Numbered from the stretch's first letter, positions 20,116 through 31,667 are shown. The stretch is DNA of 52,176 bases from Pyrinomonadaceae bacterium (GCA_025922875.1 JAICGZ010000007.1:1-52176); one strand, 5' to 3'. Numbers and translations are program-made. The notes: a model not told the origin generated them from the sequence alone.

Positions 20116-21143
20116 ATCAATACCTCACGATTCCCGGACACTACATTTCCGATCGTGTAGCACGCTTCGCCGTGATCTCGAAGATGGCTTTCAATAACTT
20201 CGGCGTCTGGCGCGTTGCAGACGATCACCATGCCAACGCCCATATTAAACGTGCGATGCATTTCGCTCTCAGAAACGTTACCGAGGCGGCGGAGCAACTC
20301 AAATAGAGGAGGTGTGGGCCATGAGCCCTGCTCGATCCGCACCGCCGTGCTTTCCGGCAGGATCCTTGGAATGTTGTCGGTGAGTCCACCGCCAGTGATA
20401 TGGGCCAGGCCTTTGATCAGTCCCCGATCGAGCAAACCGTCGAGCGGTTTTAGATAACTGAGGTGTGGCAGCAGTAGCGCTTCACCGGCAGTCATTTCCA
20501 ATTCCGGCAACCGTGTGTGTGGCTCAAAGCTCGCGACTTCGAAAAAGAGTTTACGAGCGAGCGAGTATCCGTTTGTGTGTAATCCCGCGGAAGGCAATGC
20601 AAGCAAAACGTCTCCCGGGGCGATCGCCTTCCCGTCGATGATCTTCTCTCGGTCAACCACACCGACAATAAAACCCGCGATGTCGTATTCGCCGTCCTGA
20701 TAGAAACCGGGCATCTCCGCGGTTTCGCCGCCCAACAACACACAACCATTTTCACGGCAACCATTCGTCACGCCTTCAACGATGCTCGCGACAACCTCTG
20801 GCGACAACTTTCCGGTCGCAATGTAATCGAGAAAAAAGAGCGGGCGCGCGCCCTGGACCAGGATGTCGTTCACGCAATGGTTAACGAGGTCGCGACCCAC
20901 GGTGTTATGCACACCGGTCGCGAATGCGATCTTGAGCTTGGTACCGACGCCGTCGGCGGATGCAACCAGCACAGGCTGCTTCAGCTTCGGAAACGCGCCA
21001 TCAAACATTCCGCCAAAGCTTCCGATTTCCGAAAGCGTGCGCTCGTTGAAAGTCCTGCGCGCGAGTTCTTTGATCCTGTCAGTAGCTCGCGTCGCGGCAT
21101 CGATATCGACGCCGGCATCGCTGTAAGAGATTGGTTTTTGCAT
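20112..21143 (-). CDS. purM: Phosphoribosylformylglycinamidine cyclo-ligase
   Basis: YSDAGVDIDAATRATDRIKEL, GVGTKLKIAFATG, GLAHITGGGLTDNIPRILP. Confidence 0.96.
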   Translation of the reverse strand: MQKPISYSDAGVDIDAATRATDRIKELARRTFNERTLSEIGSFGGMFDGAFPKLKQPVLVASADGVGTKLKIAFATGVHNTVGRDLVNHCVNDILVQGARPLFFLDYIATGKLSPEVVASIVEGVTNGCRENGCVLLGGETAEMPGFYQDGEYDIAGFIVGVVDREKIIDGKAIAPGDVLLALPSAGLHTNGYSLARKLFFEVASFEPHTRLPELEMTAGEALLLPHLSYLKPLDGLLDRGLIKGLAHITGGGLTDNIPRILPESTAVRIEQGSWPTPPLFELLRRLGNVSESEMHRTFNMGVGMVIVCNAPDAEVIESHLRDHGEACYTIGNVVSGNREVLI

Positions 21144-21154
21144 GCTTTGAGTAT

Positions 21155-21181
21155 CTTGTAAATCTCGTCAGGATTTACAAG
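21155..21181. repeat. Short hairpin, family D-like (CTTGTAAATC / GATTTACAAG)
   Basis: Perfect 10-bp arms, 7-nt loop, 7 bp beyond the MBL gene stop. Confidence 0.75.
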
Positions 21182-21188
21182 CTAACGG

Positions 21189-22325
21189 TCACTTCTGTTC
21201 GCTCTTCCTCGGTCGTGGTGGTGGACCGAAATCGCCGTAAGCAATGAAACCCGAACGAGATGAATCATCCTTCTGCGCAATGCGGCCGGCCCAGAGATCC
21301 TCGGTAGTTTCTTTCGCGGTCTTGACCGTAATCTCATTGTCTTTTCCGCGCGTGGTGATCGTAATCTCGCCCTGCAAGTCCGTGCGATAGAGTTTCACGT
21401 TTGCAGCACGCAGCCGATCGAGCACTGCTTGTGACGGATGACCGTAACGATTCCACGCGCCACACGAAACAATCGCGATCTCGGGTTTGACTCGATTCAG
21501 AAAATCTCCTGACGAAGCATACTTCGAACCGTGGTGTGAGACCTTCAACACCCGCGCCTGCAGCTCGAGTTCCTTCGTCAGCAAACGATGTTCGGTCTGG
21601 TCTTCAGCGTCGCCTGCCAACAGTATCGAAAACGATCCGTAATCCAAACGCGCTACGATCGAGTTTGCGTTTGGTTCGTTTCCACCCGTGGTCATTTTAT
21701 CTTTCGTGAAGAACGGTTCTGACGGCGCCAAAATCGTCAACAGAGCGCCGCCGCCGAGATCGTACTTCGTTCCCGGTTTGGCAGTTTCATAATGAGCGCC
21801 ACTCGAGTTCAACGCTGCTTTGTAGTCGTCGTAGAACTTCGTCACTGAAGCCGGTTGGTTCGATCTTCTGTTCGCCGGCGGCTTCCGCGTCGTTTGCTTT
21901 GGCGCGGCAGGTTGAGGAGGAACAGTCGGGCCCTGGCCGTTATCGATTACGTTCAAGACTTTCACTGCCTTGAAAACTTCAGTCGCTCCACCGATGTGAT
22001 CGGGATGCGGATGCGTCGCGATAAAGTAATCGAGTTGCTGCACGTTGTTACGCTTCAACGCCTCGACCACGGTCTTGCCTTTCGTCGTATCACCCGCGTC
22101 GATCAATATAGTTTTTCCCGAAGGTGAAGAGATGAGAATCGAATCGCCGTTAATTGGACCAACGTCGAGAATACGAATCGTCAACTCACCGCCCGATGCC
22201 GGCGGCGGCTGGGTTTTCCACCAGGGATAAACATACTTCCACCCGGCATAGCCACCCAGCAAGGCTACTACTAGAAGAACTGCAACCGCACAACCACAGC
22301 CTCGGGTAGCTCGTCCCAATCTCAA
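21189..22325 (-). CDS. ComEC/Rec2-like MBL-fold metallohydrolase with N-terminal membrane anchor
   Basis: ATHPHPDHIGGATEVF, VSHHGSKYASSGDFLNRVKPEIAIVSCG. Confidence 0.9.
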   Translation of the reverse strand: MRLGRATRGCGCAVAVLLVVALLGGYAGWKYVYPWWKTQPPPASGGELTIRILDVGPINGDSILISSPSGKTILIDAGDTTKGKTVVEALKRNNVQQLDYFIATHPHPDHIGGATEVFKAVKVLNVIDNGQGPTVPPQPAAPKQTTRKPPANRRSNQPASVTKFYDDYKAALNSSGAHYETAKPGTKYDLGGGALLTILAPSEPFFTKDKMTTGGNEPNANSIVARLDYGSFSILLAGDAEDQTEHRLLTKELELQARVLKVSHHGSKYASSGDFLNRVKPEIAIVSCGAWNRYGHPSQAVLDRLRAANVKLYRTDLQGEITITTRGKDNEITVKTAKETTEDLWAGRIAQKDDSSRSGFIAYGDFGPPPRPRKSEQK

Positions 22326-22334
22326 CCTCGTTAT

Positions 22335-22913
22335 TTATTCTCTGAAGCGCCGCCCTGAGAAAGGAGCATCGACTTGATTCGCCACGCGCAACACGACCGG
22401 CAGCACCGAATAATCTCCCCTGGCATAAGCGTCGAAGGCCTCTTTTGCTTTCACCACTTCCCAGATCGATTCGCGAGAGATAACTTGCTCGAGCATCAGG
22501 ACGAGCCGCTCTCCACCCTTTGATTTGAACTTGATTGGAGTTTTGAACGTCAAACTCTCCGCGGCATACGGCGGCATCGAGAAACCTTCCGTCCGGTTGA
22601 CCAGCGGTGAAGCTTTATTCGTGGAGGCGATTGTAGCCAGCGCGTATCGCAGTCCAATTATTTTTTGCTCTGAACTATTCGCGAGCGAGAGTTTCAGGAA
22701 GTAGCCCTTCTCAGACTTTACCAACGAGGCCTGGTGGACGGTCAGAGGAAGATCGAGAACCTGGAAGACTTCGATCGCAAGCTCGGCGCGTTGTTGCGGT
22801 GGAGCAAAGGCGCTACCAAATTCCCTTTGCTCCTTTGCGTCTTTGCGGGAAACCTCTTCCGAGGCCTGTGCGCCACTAGCAAAGAGCAGGATGATGACTA
22901 AGATTCGCAACAT
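22335..22913 (-). CDS. Secreted protein of unknown function
   Basis: MLRILVIILLFASGAQA signal peptide; intact ORF adjacent to purF and the MBL gene. Confidence 0.7.
   Translation of the reverse strand: MLRILVIILLFASGAQASEEVSRKDAKEQREFGSAFAPPQQRAELAIEVFQVLDLPLTVHQASLVKSEKGYFLKLSLANSSEQKIIGLRYALATIASTNKASPLVNRTEGFSMPPYAAESLTFKTPIKFKSKGGERLVLMLEQVISRESIWEVVKAKEAFDAYARGDYSVLPVVLRVANQVDAPFSGRRFRE
22821..22853. repeat. Family A arm inside a coding sequence
   Basis: TTCCCTTTGCTCCTTTGCGTCTTTGCGGGAAAC encodes VSRKDAKEQRE on the minus strand. Confidence 0.85.
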
Positions 22914-22914
22914 A

Positions 22915-24339
<1,425 letters not shown>

Positions 24340-24386
24340 TTGAGTTGTCCTGATTTGCGATTACGGGGATTACGCACGTAATCATA

Positions 24387-24459
24387 ACCACTAAGCCATA
24401 AAGGCACAAAGTAAAACAAGAAGTTAGATGTTACTTTGTGTCTTGGTGTTGTGGTGTTT
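24387..24459. repeat. Inverted repeat, family C-like
   Basis: AACCACTAAGCCATAAAGGCACAAAGTA ... TACTTTGTGTCTTGGTGTTGTGGTGTTT. Confidence 0.8.
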
Positions 24460-24473
24460 ATTATTGCCCGGTC

Positions 24474-24827
24474 ATGCGCAGCCTTTCTTTAGCCTTATTT
24501 GTTCTCGTGTGCCTCGCGCCGTTGGGACTGGCGACCGCAGCGGGCAACACCAATGCACGCTCAGCCTCGCAGTTATATCGGCGCCATTGCATCTCCTGTC
24601 ATGGCAACGATGGACGATCGAAGACTTCGAAGGGTAAGTTTAGCCATGCGCGCGACCTTACAGAGGCTCAGTGGCAGACGGAGGTCAGTGACGAACGCAT
24701 CTTCAACTCGATCATGAATGGACGAAACGTGCGCGGCAACATGCCGGCATTCGGCCACAAGCTTAAAGAAAAAGAGATCAACTCGCTGGTAGATTTCGTG
24801 CGCCGGCTGAAGCGTAATGGTCAGTAG
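24474..24827 (+). CDS. c-type cytochrome
   Basis: Signal peptide MRSLSLALFVLVCLAPLGLATAAG, haem motif CISCH, distal MPAFG. ORF track start 24438 lies in the upstream repeat. Confidence 0.9.
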   Translation: MRSLSLALFVLVCLAPLGLATAAGNTNARSASQLYRRHCISCHGNDGRSKTSKGKFSHARDLTEAQWQTEVSDERIFNSIMNGRNVRGNMPAFGHKLKEKEINSLVDFVRRLKRNGQ

Positions 24828-25362
24828 CAATTCAATGTTTTACAACCGTATTTCCGCACTGAAATCTGCGGTCACATTTCGCGGTCTCGCAATCGTTGCT
24901 TTGCAAGTTGGGCTGATTGTTTTACTCGCCGGCGCCGGGTGGATGATTTATCGACGACTTCCCGCCCGCGACACTGAAGTCAAAGCCGATCAGCGAACAG
25001 CGACTTTACAGATCGTAATTCGACAACCTCCGGAGAGTGCCGTTCTTTCACTGGACGTGGCTGTTAGTCTTTATCCAGTTGATATCATCGCGGTGCGGCA
25101 CGAGTTCTTTACCGAGCCGAAGCCCGGCAAGCGCTTTGAAGATTTTCTCAAGGAACGGATGAGGGGTCGTTCACCGATTAACGCGCGCCTCGACAAACAA
25201 GGGAACGGTACCGTGATGCTCGCGCCTGGCAGCTGGTGGTTGCATGCCACACTTTTGGGCGACGAACAGTTCGAGTGGCGTTTGCCTGTAACGGTTGTCG
25301 GCGCCAGGCAAACCGTCGAGCTCACGCCGCAGAATGCGTACACGAGAAGTAAGACTTTTTAG
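24817..25362 (+). CDS. Membrane-anchored protein of unknown function
   Basis: One N-terminal TM helix; overlaps cytochrome stop; alternative start at 24835. Confidence 0.6.
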   Translation: MVSSNSMFYNRISALKSAVTFRGLAIVALQVGLIVLLAGAGWMIYRRLPARDTEVKADQRTATLQIVIRQPPESAVLSLDVAVSLYPVDIIAVRHEFFTEPKPGKRFEDFLKERMRGRSPINARLDKQGNGTVMLAPGSWWLHATLLGDEQFEWRLPVTVVGARQTVELTPQNAYTRSKTF

Positions 25363-25370
25363 CCACAGAT

Positions 25371-25420
25371 GAACGCTGATAAAACGCTGATCTGCGTTTA
25401 TTTGCGTTCATCTGCAGCTA
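25371..25420. repeat. Inverted repeat, family B-like
   Basis: AGCCACAGATGAACGC ... GCGTTCATCTGCAGCT. Confidence 0.8.
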
Positions 25421-25432
25421 AACGAAGCATCA

Positions 25433-26386
25433 ATGCTCGCCCTTCGCGTCGAAAAGAAAAGTGTTTCAGTTAAAGAGGTCGAGAAGCCGGATCGCGCTGA
25501 TGAGGCGCTGGTCCGTGTGCTGCTGTCAGGCATTTGCAACACCGATTTGGAGATCGCGCGTGGTTACGCCGGGTTCAAAGGAACGATCGGACACGAATTC
25601 GTCGGTGTTGTTGAAGAGAGCCCTAATCACACGCTCGTTGGTCGTCGCGTTGTTGGCGAAATAAATGCGGGCTGCGGTAAGTGCGATCTGTGCCGCGCCG
25701 GCGACTCACGTCACTGCGCTTCACGCACCGTGCTGGGCATCCACGGGCGTGACGGCGCGCACGCTGAGTTTCTTCAACTGCCCACCGTGAATCTGTTACC
25801 AGTTCCTGCTAACGTTCCTAACGAGCATGCGGTCTTCACCGAGCCACTCGCGGCGGCGTGTGGCGTTCTCGAGCGTGTCTCGATCTCTAAGTCCGATCGC
25901 GTGGCGGTGATTGGCGATGGCAAACTCGGATTGCTCTGCGCACAGGTGCTCGCTCTCACCGGAGCATCGTTACTTCTGATCGGAAAACACTCTTCCAAAC
26001 TGCGTATCGCGGAAAGGCGCGGCATCGAAACCGCAACTCCCAAACAGGCAGCGAAACGATCGAAGCAGTTTGACGTAGTAGTAGAAGCGTCGGGTGCAGC
26101 GGCGGGATTTGCTCTGGCCCTCGACCTGCTGCGGCCAAAGGGCCGGCTTGTTTTGAAGTCTACATTTCACGGAAAAACGGAGATGGATACGACGCGCGTT
26201 GTGGTTGATGAGATTTCGATTATCGGTTCACGTTGTGGACGTTTCACACCCGCGCTCGAGTTGCTGAAGAAAGATGCAGTTGATGTTGACAGTCTGATCA
26301 GCGAGGAATATGCACTCTCGAAGGGCGTTCACGCGATGCGCCGCGCAGGTGTGAAGGGTGTCCTGAAAGTACTCCTGCGCCCTTAA
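25433..26386 (+). CDS. Zinc-dependent MDR alcohol/threonine dehydrogenase-like protein
   Basis: GHEFVGVVEE, GCGKCDLCRAGDSRHC zinc site, nucleotide-binding GDGKLGLLCAQ. Confidence 0.88.
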   Translation: MLALRVEKKSVSVKEVEKPDRADEALVRVLLSGICNTDLEIARGYAGFKGTIGHEFVGVVEESPNHTLVGRRVVGEINAGCGKCDLCRAGDSRHCASRTVLGIHGRDGAHAEFLQLPTVNLLPVPANVPNEHAVFTEPLAAACGVLERVSISKSDRVAVIGDGKLGLLCAQVLALTGASLLLIGKHSSKLRIAERRGIETATPKQAAKRSKQFDVVVEASGAAAGFALALDLLRPKGRLVLKSTFHGKTEMDTTRVVVDEISIIGSRCGRFTPALELLKKDAVDVDSLISEEYALSKGVHAMRRAGVKGVLKVLLRP

Positions 26387-26403
26387 AGACTTCGCACTGT
26401 TTT

Positions 26404-26467
26404 GACAGGATGCCCGGATTAGACATGATTTACATGTTAATCCTATTAAAATCATGTGCATCCCGTT
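26404..26467. repeat. Inverted repeat, family D
   Basis: GACAGGATGCCCGGATTAGACATGATTT ... AAATCATGTGCATCCCGTTC. Confidence 0.8.
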
Positions 26468-26557
26468 CCCATCTTTTTGCTCACGGACAACCCTTTCGCT
26501 ATACTCTAGCCCTTTCCCTGGGGCGTGGATCTCGGCTTATTTAGAAGGTGGTGAAAT

Positions 26558-28159
26558 ATGTTTGACGTCTCTAACCAACGCACGACGGATCAGGAGCGGA
26601 CCATCCTACGAAAACTGCGTATCTGGATTGCCGCACTCGCAATCGCATGCCTCGTCGCCGGCATCGGTATCGGAGCGATGTTGTCAGGCCGGACTACGAT
26701 CGCACAGCCCGAAATGCAGATTGCCCGCGCGCCTGAAGCTCTGTCTGCGTCATTTGCCGAGATTGCTCGCCGCGTCGAACCGGCCGTCGTGAATATCGAA
26801 ACCACTCAGGCCCAGCCCGAGATCAGTGAGAAAGACGAAGACAAGGAAGATCAAACTGAAAAGAATCCGCTGCTCGAGATGTTCCGGCCTCGGCCAAGGC
26901 GTGCGCCAACCGGCGTCGGCAGCGGCTTTATCGTCAGTCCCAAGGGCTACATCCTGACTAATTACCACGTGGTTGAAGACGCAGCGCGAATCACTGTCGG
27001 ACTGCAATCGGGTGAGAAATACCGTGGCACCGTCATCGGCTTCGATTTCGAGACTGACGTGGCCGTAATCAAGATCGAAACGTCGAAAGATCTTCCAACT
27101 GTAACTCTCGGTGATTCAAACGCCGCACAGGTCGGCGATTGGGTGCTGGCTATGGGTTCGCCCTTCGGTCTCGATCAAACCGTCACTGCGGGAATCATTT
27201 CCAAGAAGGAACGCGAAAGTCCGCACTTCAACGTCTTCCAACGTTTTCTCCAGACTGACGCAGCTATCAATCGCGGCAACAGTGGTGGACCGCTCGTCAA
27301 CATGCGTGGCGAAGTGATCGGCATGAACTCGCAGATTGCGACGTCGACCGGTGACTACAACGGCATCGGATTCGCTCTGCCCGCGAACGAAACGAATTTC
27401 GTCTACAAACAATTAGTCGCGCAGGGGAAAGTCAAACGCGGTTACCTCGGAATAACTTTGGAATCCGTGCACGATGAGTTTGCGAAAGTTTATGGCCTGC
27501 CGGAAGCCAAGGGCGCGATCATAACCTCCGTCACGGCGACTGAAGGCGGTCAACCCACGCCGGCAGCAAAAAGCGGTCTGCAAGCCAGCGACATCATCGT
27601 CGAGTTTGAAGGCGGGCCCGTTATCAGTGCACAGGATCTGATTCAGCGTGTCGCCAGCACGCCCGTGGGCCAGCAGGTCACACTTTCTTACCTGCGAGAT
27701 GCCAATGGCAAACTGGAAAAGAAGACGATCAGCGTTGCATTGGGTGAACGGCCTCCGCCACAAACCACGAGAAACTGGGATGCACTCACAAAGCCGGCGC
27801 CGAAGAGTGGTCCTCCACGTGGCAACGCCCTGCGTCTTGGAATCACGCTCACTGAACTAACGCCGCAGCTTTTGGCTGACCGGCATCTGACCGGTGTTCA
27901 AGGTCTTTACGTGAAGGAGATCGATCCGAATGGTCTCGTGGCGGAGATTCGCACCGCGCCTGGCGGTGAGCCGGCCGTATTCGAGGGCGACGTGATCAAT
28001 AAAATCAACCGCACGCCGGTAACTTCACTCTCCGATTTCCAACGAGTGTTGAACGGGCTTAGGGCTGGTGATCCCATCGTTCTGAATGTGACAAGAGTCC
28101 GGCGCGATACGCGGGGCGATCGCCTGCTGCCGCTGATCATTCAGTTCACGTATCAATGA
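26558..28159 (+). CDS. HtrA/Do-family serine protease with two PDZ domains
   Basis: TM anchor; NYHVVEDA His, INRGNSGGPLVN Ser motif, two C-terminal PDZ-like regions. Confidence 0.94.
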   Translation: MFDVSNQRTTDQERTILRKLRIWIAALAIACLVAGIGIGAMLSGRTTIAQPEMQIARAPEALSASFAEIARRVEPAVVNIETTQAQPEISEKDEDKEDQTEKNPLLEMFRPRPRRAPTGVGSGFIVSPKGYILTNYHVVEDAARITVGLQSGEKYRGTVIGFDFETDVAVIKIETSKDLPTVTLGDSNAAQVGDWVLAMGSPFGLDQTVTAGIISKKERESPHFNVFQRFLQTDAAINRGNSGGPLVNMRGEVIGMNSQIATSTGDYNGIGFALPANETNFVYKQLVAQGKVKRGYLGITLESVHDEFAKVYGLPEAKGAIITSVTATEGGQPTPAAKSGLQASDIIVEFEGGPVISAQDLIQRVASTPVGQQVTLSYLRDANGKLEKKTISVALGERPPPQTTRNWDALTKPAPKSGPPRGNALRLGITLTELTPQLLADRHLTGVQGLYVKEIDPNGLVAEIRTAPGGEPAVFEGDVINKINRTPVTSLSDFQRVLNGLRAGDPIVLNVTRVRRDTRGDRLLPLIIQFTYQ

Positions 28160-28238
28160 TTGCCAATTGCCGATTGCCAATTGCCAATTTGGCTTTTGAG
28201 CCTATTAAATCGGCAATCGGCAATCGGAAATTGGAAAT
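28157..28238. repeat. Inverted repeat, family E
   Basis: GATTGCCAATTGCCGATTGCCAATTGCCAATTTGG ... CGGCAATCGGCAATCGGAAATTGG, 7-bp units. Confidence 0.9.
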
Positions 28239-28243
28239 AACAT

Positions 28244-29815
28244 ATGGCTCAGGCTAAAAAGGCAATCGCAAAAACCGGCGGAAAACTCGCAGCGCGTAAC
28301 GCTGCACGCGCCGCAGTCAAAACCTATCAGAACTACATCGATGGAAAGTGGGTCGCCAGTGAGTCTGGCGAGATGTTTGAAAACATCAACCCCGCAGATA
28401 ATCGCGACATCGTCGGACGCTTTCCTCTTTCCACCAGCGACGACGTAAATGCGGCTGTGAATGCGGCACAAAACGCGTTCGATCGCTGGCGTAACACTCC
28501 CGCTCCGAAGCGCGCGGAATTGCTCTTCCGACTCGGCGAGATCCTGATCCGCAACAAGGAACAGTTTACGGCTGACATGACCCGCGAGATGGGCAAGGTT
28601 TTGAAAGAAGCCGGCGGCGACGTTCAGGAAGCGATTGATTGCACTTACTACACTGCGGGCGAAGGACGACGCCTTCACGGGTTCACCACACCGGCCGAGA
28701 TGCGCGACAAGTTTGCGATGTGCGTGCGCCAGCCGGTTGGTCTTTGCGGCCTGATCACACCATGGAATTTTCCGATGGCGATTCCATCGTGGAAACTGAT
28801 TCCAGCGTTGATCTGCGGCAACACCGTCGTGATCAAACCCGCCGAAGACACACCGCTTTCAACTTACAATTTAGTGAAATCCTGCGAGGAAGCTGGCATT
28901 CCGCCGGGCGTCGTTAATCTGGTCACTGGTTATGGCGAAACCGTTGGCGCAGCGATGACCAATCATCCGGCGCTGCGTTTGATCTCGTTCACGGGGTCGA
29001 CTGAAACCGGCCGCATCGTCGCTTCGGCCTGCGCCGAACGAAACGCCATCTGCTCGCTCGAGATGGGCGGCAAGAACGCTATCATCGTGATGGACGATGC
29101 CGATATCGATTTAGCTGTTGAAGGCGCCATTTGGGGCGCCTTTGGTACGTCTGGCCAGCGCTGTACCGCCTCGTCGCGTTTGGTTGTTCATAAGAAGGTC
29201 TATAAGCAGTTTGTTACAAAGCTGGTCGAAAATACGAAAGCACTGCGCGTCGGAGATGGTGCGGATCCTAAGACAGACGTTGGCCCGGTTATTAACGCCG
29301 ACGCCGTCGAAAAGATCATGAGTTACATCCGGATCGGACGTAACGACGATGGCGCTAAGCTCGCTTGTGGCGGCAAACGTCTGTCGCGAGGTGATTATGC
29401 GAACGGCCATTTCATCGAACCGACAGTCTTCACTGACGCTGCTCCTGACATGCGCATTTCACAGGAAGAGATTTTTGGACCAGTAACGACAGTTATTCCA
29501 GCGAACTCGCTCGACGACGCAATTCAGATCGCCAACGGCGTTCGTTATGGTCTATCGGCGGCGATCTACACGCAGAACGTCAATCGCGCTTTCAAAGCGA
29601 TGAACGAGATGTACACCGGCATCTTCTACGTGAATGCTTCAACCATCGGCGCTGAGGTCCATCTTCCGTTCGGCGGCACCAAGGCAACCGGCAACGGCCA
29701 TCGTGAAGCAGGCACGCAGGTGTTGGACATCTTCTCTGAATGGAAGTCGGTTTATGTCGACTTCAGCGGCAAGCTGCAGCGTGCGCAGATCGACCAGGTT
29801 GAGTCCCCTCAATGA
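28244..29815 (+). CDS. Aldehyde dehydrogenase family protein
   Basis: [62 protein letters not shown]. Confidence 0.95.
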   Translation: MAQAKKAIAKTGGKLAARNAARAAVKTYQNYIDGKWVASESGEMFENINPADNRDIVGRFPLSTSDDVNAAVNAAQNAFDRWRNTPAPKRAELLFRLGEILIRNKEQFTADMTREMGKVLKEAGGDVQEAIDCTYYTAGEGRRLHGFTTPAEMRDKFAMCVRQPVGLCGLITPWNFPMAIPSWKLIPALICGNTVVIKPAEDTPLSTYNLVKSCEEAGIPPGVVNLVTGYGETVGAAMTNHPALRLISFTGSTETGRIVASACAERNAICSLEMGGKNAIIVMDDADIDLAVEGAIWGAFGTSGQRCTASSRLVVHKKVYKQFVTKLVENTKALRVGDGADPKTDVGPVINADAVEKIMSYIRIGRNDDGAKLACGGKRLSRGDYANGHFIEPTVFTDAAPDMRISQEEIFGPVTTVIPANSLDDAIQIANGVRYGLSAAIYTQNVNRAFKAMNEMYTGIFYVNASTIGAEVHLPFGGTKATGNGHREAGTQVLDIFSEWKSVYVDFSGKLQRAQIDQVESPQ

Positions 29816-29825
29816 CAGCATCTTC

Positions 29826-29904
29826 AGCCACAAAAAGGCACAAAAGGCACAAATAACTGATTATCGCTATTGATGCATTTGTGCTTTTTGTGCCTTTTTG
29901 TGGC
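29826..29904. repeat. Inverted repeat, family C
   Basis: AGCCACAAAAAGGCACAAAAGGCACAAAT ... ATTTGTGCTTTTTGTGCCTTTTTGTGGC. Confidence 0.92.
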
Positions 29905-29924
29905 CCACCCAGGAGAATAAAATT

Positions 29925-31049
29925 GTGATCGTCGGTCTGCCGAAAGAAATCAAAGACAACGAATACCGAGTTGGATTAACGCCTGCCGGAGTGCGCGCCT
30001 TGAAAGACGCAGGACACGAAATCCGGGTCGAGGCGAACTCGGGCGCAGGTTCGGGTTTTGAAGATACGCTGTACGAACGCGCCGGGGCCACCATCATCCC
30101 ATCCGCTGACGACGTTTGGGCCAGCGCCGACATGATCGTAAAAGTGAAAGAGCCGATCGCGACCGAGTATCCACGTATGCGCGAGGGCCAACTGCTTTTC
30201 ACGTACCTCCATCTTGCTCCGGAACACGCGCTCACGCAGGAGTTGATTAAGCGTAAAGTCACCGGCATCGCCTACGAGACGATTACGGATCGACGCGGTA
30301 CGTTGCCGTTGCTGACTCCCATGTCGGAAGTCGCTGGGCGCATGGCGATTCAGGTCGGGGCGCACTACCTCGAGAAGATGAGTGGTGGAAGAGGAATTCT
30401 ATTGGGCGGCGTTCCGGGTGTGCCCGCGGCGCGAGTCGTGATCATCGGCGGCGGCGTCGTTGGCACAAACGCAGCGAAGATTGCAGTGGGCATGGGCGCG
30501 CACGTTACGATCATCGATAAGAACCTCGATCGGTTGCGCGAGCTCGACGATATTTTCCTGTCAAAAATTTCCACGCTTGCGTCCAGCGCTTACATGATCC
30601 AGGACGCCATCTCGGAAGCGGATCTGATCGTTGGCGCCGTGCTGGTGCCTGGCGCCGCCGCGCCGAAGCTCGTGACACGGGCCATGCTCAAGGAAGTTCC
30701 TAATGGTGCTGTTATAGTGGACGTCGCGGTCGATCAGGGTGGCTGCATCGAGACTACACATCCGACCACTCACTCGAATCCAACCTATTACGTTGAAGGT
30801 GTGCTGCACTATTGTGTTGCAAACATGCCGGGCGCCGTGCCACGCACTTCGACGTTCGCGTTGACTAACGCAACGTTGCCCTATGCCCTGAAGCTGGCAA
30901 ACAAAGGCTTCATGGAAGCGATTACAAGTGATCCGGGTTTGAAAGAAGGTGTCAACACCTACGCGGGACACTGCACGTATGAGGCAGTCGCTACCGACCA
31001 GAGCATTCCATATTCGCCACTAGACAAACTAATCGAGAATACAAAATAA
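29925..31049 (+). CDS. ald: Alanine dehydrogenase
   Basis: GTG start at 29925 with AGGAG upstream; [48 protein letters not shown]. Confidence 0.95.
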   Translation: MIVGLPKEIKDNEYRVGLTPAGVRALKDAGHEIRVEANSGAGSGFEDTLYERAGATIIPSADDVWASADMIVKVKEPIATEYPRMREGQLLFTYLHLAPEHALTQELIKRKVTGIAYETITDRRGTLPLLTPMSEVAGRMAIQVGAHYLEKMSGGRGILLGGVPGVPAARVVIIGGGVVGTNAAKIAVGMGAHVTIIDKNLDRLRELDDIFLSKISTLASSAYMIQDAISEADLIVGAVLVPGAAAPKLVTRAMLKEVPNGAVIVDVAVDQGGCIETTHPTTHSNPTYYVEGVLHYCVANMPGAVPRTSTFALTNATLPYALKLANKGFMEAITSDPGLKEGVNTYAGHCTYEAVATDQSIPYSPLDKLIENTK

Positions 31050-31050
31050 G

Positions 31051-31123
31051 TTTCCCGCAAAGGCGCAAAAAGGCAAAGGGATATCTTCAACTTAGCTTTG
31101 CTTCTTTGCGTCTTTACGGGAAA
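31051..31123. repeat. Inverted repeat, family A
   Basis: TTTCCCGCAAAGGCGCAAAAAGGCAAAG ... CTTTGCTTCTTTGCGTCTTTACGGGAAA; overlaps the response-regulator 3' end. Confidence 0.9.
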
Positions 31124-31643
31124 AAATCATTTCCGACATACAGGCCAGGAGATCTTCCTGAGAGACCGGCTTTGCAAGAAACGCGTTCACCTGCTCAGAC
31201 TCATCGGTCGTATTCTTCGGATCGAGTGCGCTCAACAAGATGATCGGCAAGTGGGCCAGATGCTCGCTGTTCCTCACGAAACGACACAACTCATATCCAT
31301 CAAGGTTCGGCATCAGCGCATCCGTAACGATCACATCGACGCGGGTGGCGAGCAAAACTTTCATCGCTTCCAAACCATCACCGGCGGATGCAACTTCATA
31401 CCCCGCGCGCTGAAGCACGACTTCAAGGTAGCGTCGCAGCGCAGGATCGTCCTCGACCAGCAACACACAAGGGCGCTCCCCGGGCGTTTGCGCCGAGTGT
31501 AGTCCATTACCTGAAAAATCGAGTTGGTCCAGTCCGGTCATTGCTGTGGGCTTAGACTTTTTCGAGGCCGTGAGGGCTTCGGGATTTCGAGCCAGGGATG
31601 ACTCGCCAAAAGCAGAGTAGACGCGCCGAGCGGTGCTTGTCAA
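31092..31643 (-). CDS. Stand-alone response-regulator receiver domain protein
   Basis: VLLVEDDPALRRYLEVVLQRAGY, VDVIVTDALMPNLDGYELCRFVR, LAKPVSQEDL. Confidence 0.9.
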   Translation of the reverse strand: MTSTARRVYSAFGESSLARNPEALTASKKSKPTAMTGLDQLDFSGNGLHSAQTPGERPCVLLVEDDPALRRYLEVVLQRAGYEVASAGDGLEAMKVLLATRVDVIVTDALMPNLDGYELCRFVRNSEHLAHLPIILLSALDPKNTTDESEQVNAFLAKPVSQEDLLACMSEMIFSRKDAKKQS

Positions 31644-31667
31644 TGTTTTGCTATGTTGCCAAGGATG

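Noticed and set aside
24438-24473. Upstream start for the cytochrome c gene (MSWCCGVYYCPV)
   Set aside because: Lies in the family C palindrome and disrupts a good signal peptide beginning at 24474
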